This document shows, in pieces, positions 59,517 through 64,000 of a stretch of DNA of 64,000 nt (the first letter of the stretch is position 1; each line of letters starts with the position of its first letter). The notes below the pieces were generated by a model, which had not been told where the DNA came from, did not search any database, and was given only the letters and a program-made list of their open reading frames with translations. The stretch is taken from the NCBI GenBank assembly GCA_014529385.2, contig CM043943.1, positions 103,018,355-103,082,354 of the forward strand, in the 5' to 3' direction. Made by a program: the position numbers and the translations under genes. Origin of the DNA: Adiantum capillus-veneris. Taxonomy: Eukaryota > Streptophyta > Polypodiopsida > Polypodiales > Pteridaceae.

Positions 59517-59630
59517 TAAGCTGGTTGAGACAGAGACACAGAGAGTGTGAGGGAGAGGTCAAGCCCATGAATTGATTCTTGAAGGTCGCCATGCCAAGCC
59601 CAGGAAAAGGTAATCCCTTAGATCTTTCTT

Positions 59631-59696
<66 letters not shown>

Positions 59697-59952
59697 AAGT
59701 TAGAGAGAGAGATGGAGAGAGAGTTCAAGTGTTTATGGGGTAGGTTCACTCGGAGAGCCACGGCAATTTGGGATGGCATTATGGCACGCATACGGCTTTT
59801 TTTATAGGCCGATTGTCTTCTGCGCGTCGTAGGGGACCAAAAGGTTTGTTGGGCGATAAGCCGTGGAGCATATAAGGGGTAGAACTCAAATAAAATGAGC
59901 TACTATAAGTCACCTCTATAAAAATAAAAAACATGACCTGTGAGATGAATCT

Positions 59953-60029
<77 letters not shown>

Positions 60030-60090
60030 GAACAAACCAACCTATTAGCCATGCTTACCAATACTTACCTCTTTTTGCCTGTATTTTGTT
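58651..60090. repeat. Microsatellite-rich stretch, CT then GA polarity
   Basis: (CT)n at 58914-58948 and 59151-59220; (GT)n-(GA)n at 59439-59514; (GA)n at 59634-59692 and 59957-60028. On the + strand the runs are CT up to 59220 and GA after 59465. No gene is supported between them. Confidence 0.9.
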
Positions 60091-60099
60091 TTTCTTAGG

Positions 60100-61596
60100 A
60101 TTAATATCCCACAGAATGAAGAGGCAGAGGGTGGATTCAAAAATTGTATGTGGTGAACAGGTGGCAGAAGAGAGACCACCTAAGTTGCTGAGAAGATCTT
60201 TAAAGAGTTTTTTTGATGTGGACTTTGCTCTTACTAAAGACACATTTCTTGGAGATGAAGTTGTGATGATAGAGGAACCCCCCAATGACTCAATAGCTTT
60301 AGAACAGGAAGAAGTGTATGTAAGCCAGAAGTTTTGATTGACTAGCACCAAAAAGAGAAACATTGATCTCTCTTCTACCAGTGAGCCAGCTACAAAATGT
60401 AAGGAAGAGATTGAAAATCCTACATGTGTGGATGGAAAAATTTTTGATTTTGCAGTATTCGTAGGAGTTGCTGAAATGTTCGACTCCTCTATCTTCAATG
60501 CCCCATTCATTATGGATGACCTTATAGCCCAGCACAACAATTTCCTCAAGTTTGAAAGAGATAAGTTTGAGCGTGAGGTCCACAAGGGCAGGGTGGTTCT
60601 TGTTGACATGGTGGTAGTGCACTTAAGAGATTATGATTCCACAAGACGGGCATACAAGAAGTACCATCAACTGCCTATTATCTATAGACACTCACAGTGT
60701 CCTATGCACCAAGGAGATTGCAAGATAATTAAAGAATCCTTTGGGTTCCTTCTTTCTTAAATTCTTTCTTTGTTAGTCTATTGAATGATCCTTCAGAGGT
60801 AATGGAGGAGGAGGATCTACCACCCATTGAACAAGATGATGAGGACTTGGAGTCCAATGAGGTTCCTGAGATTGAGGAGGATATTAATCTTGAGGCGGAG
60901 GCTAAAGAGGTGCAATGAACCAAAATACTTACAGTTAAAACATTTGACATCAAACTACCTTTAGATGTCTCTACATTGATGCTTCCTGGACTGCCAGACT
61001 TTAAATTTGGTGACACATCTTATATTTTCCTCCATGACATTCAAAGTATAAGGGAGGAATTTGCACTTGCTACACTCTCAAAATTTCAAGAGGGGAGGAG
61101 TGGTTTTGTATCTAATGACAAGAGTGACGACGAGGCAATGGAAACTTCTAGCAACCCGATGGAGTGCCTCAAACTTTGCTTTGACAAGGCCGAAAAGTAT
61201 AGGGAGACACTCCCAAATGAGGCCACCTTCCAAGCTATTAGAAACAACCTCAGGCCATCAACAGTACTCAAGAAGTAGAAGACTGGTTTACGTGTCTCGT
61301 GCAAGGGTCCACGAGGTCAGTGGACCTATGGAAGGATGACTTATAAATGCAAGATGAGAGCTACATGGTAAGCCCCCCCCCCCCCCCCCCAAAAAAAAAA
61401 TAAAAAATAAAATAATAATAATAATATAGCTGTCATTGTCTTTCTCTAACTCATACTTTTATTCACAGTCATGGAATGCTGAAAAGGACGACTTTCTTTG
61501 CCGTCGGACAAGAGAATATCGTGGAAGGGATGCAGCACTAGGACAATACCTTGCCAGACTCTGTGAGGCACCCATACTAGTATTTCACAATGGAAT
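60100..61596 (+). pseudogene. Multi-exon gene of unknown function, disrupted
   Basis: Splice-like signals frame coding pieces. An acceptor TTTTTCTTAG at 60099 is followed by MKRQRVDSK (a basic, nuclear-signal-like start) and LKSFFDVDFALTKDTF. TGA at 60335 is in frame. The frame continues with FERDKFEREVHKGRVVLVDM to 60760. An acceptor TTTGTTAG at 60776 opens an acidic stretch (VMEEEDLPPIEQDDEDL), TGA at 60916, then LPGLPDFKFGDTSYIFLHD, TAG at 61276, and WTYGRMTYKCKM up to a GTAAGC donor at 61368. An acceptor TATTCACAG at 61468 leads to SWNAEKDDFLCRRTREY, which is cut at 61597 by a copia LTR. No known domain recognised. Confidence 0.45.
61372..61400 (+). repeat. Poly-C/poly-A tract
   Basis: About 18 C followed by about 10 A directly after the GTAAGC donor-like site, inside the proposed intron. 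The length may be a sequencing estimate. Confidence 0.8.
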
Positions 61597-61823
61597 TGTT
61601 GGAATTAGGGTTGCAGAGAAACACACACACCTTGGAGAAGACGAAGGAAGCTCAAGGCACACAATAGAGAGTGTATTACTTTGTGTGAAATGGAAAGATA
61701 GATAGCCCTAGAGTGATGGGCGTATATACAATGCTCGGGGGGAAAAACCTCCTAAAGAGGGAAAAAATGCCCCGGCGGTTCTAGTGTGTTCACACACATC
61801 ACTACCACATGTATATGGTAACA
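61597..61823 (-). repeat. 3' LTR of a copia element (227 bp)
   Basis: On the minus strand it begins TGTTACCATATACATG right after a polypurine tract (AGGGGGGATT, 61824-61834) and ends AATTCCAACA at 61597, the usual copia termini. Confidence 0.75.
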
Positions 61824-62458
61824 AATCCCCCCTGGAGTGATGCAGTGAACGAGAGCTGGCACATGAGTAAAGGGAAGTGACATGCCCTGAGGACACGATC
61901 AGTCCACAAAGGGGAGTAAGCCCAAAGCTTTGCAAAAAGCTTCAAGCTTCTCATGAGACAATGCTTTTTGAAAAGATCTGCAAGGTTGTCCTGTGTTGGC
62001 ACATAAGCCAAGCTGATCTCTCCTACTGAGAGCCTCTCCATGACATAGTGATAATGCACCTCAATGTGCTTTGTGCGAGCATGAAAAACTTGGTTCCTCG
62101 CAACTGCCAATGCACTCTGACTGTCAATGTAGATAGTGTTGGTAGTGTCCTGTCCAACACCCAAATCAGCCATAAGGCGTCTGAGCCATACACACTCAAC
62201 CGTAGCCGTGAAGACTGCCTTGTACTCAACCTCACAACTGGAAGTGGCCACAGTAGGTTGCTTCTTGCTCAACCATGATATACATGAAATGCCAAGCATG
62301 AAACAAAAACGACTTATGGACACTCACGTGTCAAAACAACCAGCCCAATTTGAGTCTGAAAAAGCATGTAAGTCTGACGGCAATGATCCCCCCTTGGGAT
62401 AAAACAAGCCAAGATGTAAAGTGCCACTAAGGTAGCAAAAAATCCTCTTGACATCCGA
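61824..62458 (-). pseudogene. Ty1/copia RNase H end, truncated
   Basis: Minus strand reads DVKRIFCYLSGTLHLGLF, AFSDSNWAGCFDT, a TGA at 62324-62326, then ISWLSKKQPTVATSSCEVEY, DSQSALAVARNQVFH and AYVPTQDNLADLFKK: the C-terminal RNase H of copia pol. The catalytic Asp, Glu and Asp are readable. Everything upstream (gag to RT) is missing; at 62458 the sequence changes to Helitron-like. Confidence 0.85.
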
Positions 62459-62460
62459 AT

Positions 62461-63720
62461 TTACAAGCATTTCATTGCATCCTCTATTGCTAGAATTGGT
62501 TTTGTTAGGAGTGATGTGGCTATTACCTGCAATTTAATCTTGTCCAGTGCTTCTAAGCCAAATTTGATGGCTGCTTCTACATATATGTTTAGCGTGCCAA
62601 TTGTTTCATCCTTCATTGTGCGTTTCAGAATATAATATGTTATTGGTGAGTTTGTGACTTGTTGGATATTCATATGAGCTCCCCAAAGGAGAAGAATGCT
62701 TGGGTGGTATGGCACAACATTTCGATTCTCGTAACCTAGCCGATAGTACATCCACCTTGAGCAATGAGGGTTTAGTATTGGGAGGGGGTGTAGCTGGGTA
62801 TCATATGAAAATCCATACTTGCATTTACCACTATTGTTGTGTGTCCACAACATACATCGCAACATACATGCATTTGCTTCTTGAGGAAAGTTTCATGGAG
62901 TGTCTCTGTAGGTATATCATCATCGATTCTCGTAACCTGGTCAATAGTACATCCACCTTGAGCGATGAGGGTTTAGTATTGGAAGGGGGCGTAGTTGGGT
63001 ATCATATGGAAATCCATACTTTCATTTACCATTATTGTTGTGTCTCCACAACATACATGTATTTGCTTCTTGAGGATAGTTTCATCGAGTGTCTCTACAT
63101 GTATATCATTGATAGTTGCTATGGGGATATGAGCATTAATCTTCGATCCAATTTGATCGATGTCCTTCTCATCGACCCATAAGATAACATAGACATGGAT
63201 GGATCCCCTGTTTTGAATTTCATATCGTATAATGTGGTGGTGAACACATCCTAAAATTTGGCTACCACAAAAAACGTATCGTTGCATGAAGTGCCTCAAT
63301 CGATTGTGGATGAGTAGTGCGCAGTCGACTAGGCAATCCTTCGAAGAAAATTGAGGGTTCATAGTTTGGCCTATATCTTTGATTGTGTGGATCTCAGTCT
63401 ACTTGGTGGAGGTGACTTCATTTGCCATGAATGTAATGAATATGTTTGGCAAACCCCATGCATCCACCATGCTGATCAAACCCTTCAGACATCGTCTATG
63501 GCCTGATGGATTGCCAACAATTGTTGCACGAAGATTGAAGTATTTCTTGGATGGCCTCCTCATCATTTGCATTCTTTTGTTTCCTTTTATACTTTTCAAT
63601 ATCATGTGGCAAAACGATTGTTGTTATACGATTTGCAATTAATATTTCTTGCTTCAATTGGAACATTATTAGGAGGTACGGCTTGTGTAACGTATACAAA
63701 GAAAATAACATATGGGTCCA
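62461..63720 (-). pseudogene. Helitron replication-initiator/helicase N-terminal remnant
   Basis: Three pieces in the right order on the minus strand. 63600-63399: ATIVGNPSG and GLPNIFITFMANE, as in the PDLFITFTCNP motif of Helitron_like_N. 63362-62973: HHIIRYEIQNRGSIHVYVILW, the HUH nuclease motif, where the second His is Tyr (codon 63191-63189, TAT instead of CAT). 62865-62461: NVVPYHPSILLLWGAHMNIQ, as in VVPYNPxLLxxxxxHxNV. Frames change between pieces, and a 201-bp tandem duplication (62723 on) lies within the third. The helicase part is absent. Confidence 0.7.
62723..63120. repeat. 201-bp tandem duplication in the Helitron remnant
   Basis: 62723-62923 and 62924 onward both start CGATTCTCGTAACCT and run through ATACATGCATTTGCTTC-like sequence, with roughly 90 percent identity and a few small gaps. 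Confidence 0.85.
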
Positions 63721-64000
63721 CATTCTTATATAGTCACTAAATCGAACATGGCTATTATATTATCTGTGTCCAAAAGAAAATAACAAACGAAAAAAGATTG
63801 AATCTATTGTGATGTCTTTATAGGTTGAGTCACAACTAGGCAAGCCATTGTACATAAAGTAAGTTACTGGTAGAGAAGAAAATTATCATTGTGAAGCTGG
63901 ATGGAGCTGAACTCCTGTGTATTAGTTGCACTAAGTGCTCGACAATGTATCGGATCATATCGCTTAAAACATCCTTAGACAATATGCATAGGCCTAGTCA
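63721..64000. other. Window end without a supported gene
   Basis: AT-rich. It may still belong to the Helitron's upstream side on the minus strand. Confidence 0.4.

Noticed and set aside
62700-63182. 160-codon + strand frame over the Helitron remnant
   Set aside because: Helitron motifs are on the minus strand and the + frame merely mirrors the tandem duplication.

Overview
This is nuclear DNA from a land plant: the window holds Ty3/gypsy, Ty1/copia, LINE and Helitron remains primed or organised as in plants, an intron-less PLS-class pentatricopeptide repeat (PPR) gene and PPR pseudogenes, and spliceosomal-type splice sites. Very long (CT)n/(GA)n and (GT)n microsatellites, many PPR fragments and nested LTR elements suggest a large, repeat-rich genome, perhaps a fern or lycophyte. 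That placement is inference.

Layout. 1-7163: chromovirus-type Ty3/gypsy element A (+), with the 3' part of its 5' LTR, primer binding site, broken gag and pol, and a complete 3' LTR of about 2.8 kb. It sits inside the gag of a Tat-like element B (+) that runs on to about 14.2 kb. 14.3-18 kb: short repeats and LRR and ankyrin gene fragments. 18-20 kb: decayed transposon-like gene. 21.1-22.1 kb: a histone-H3-fold gene with a very long charged tail. 22.26-22.66 kb: GC-rich foldback element. 23-28.5 kb: PPR pseudogenes, a young gag-only LTR element D (-) and a copia LTR. 29.3-31.4 kb: the intact 706-aa PPR gene (-). 31.8-42.7 kb: LINE remnant, microsatellites and long gene-poor stretches. 42.7-53.4 kb: a second histone-H3-like gene (-) that appears split by a 9-kb chromovirus C (-). 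55.6-58.7 kb: reverse-transcriptase-like pseudogene. 60.1-61.6 kb: remnant of a multi-exon gene of unknown function. 61.6-63.7 kb: copia and Helitron remnants (-).

How it fits together. Most coding matter is mobile DNA. The likely host genes are the PPR gene (organelle RNA processing), the two divergent H3-fold genes and perhaps the multi-exon gene. Both H3-like proteins carry one extra residue in the helix1/loop1 region compared with canonical H3, and one has tryptophan where CENP-A/CENH3 has its diagnostic tryptophan, so centromeric or other specialised H3 variants are the leading idea.

The main candidates for something undescribed are: (1) this H3-variant pair; (2) element A, whose gag appears to start on a short exon inside the LTR and to be spliced across the primer binding site; (3) a conserved set of RNA-like hairpins at the end of that LTR; (4) coding decay by stop codons almost without frameshifts in several elements. 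No database search or alignment program was run; family calls rest on motifs read by eye.
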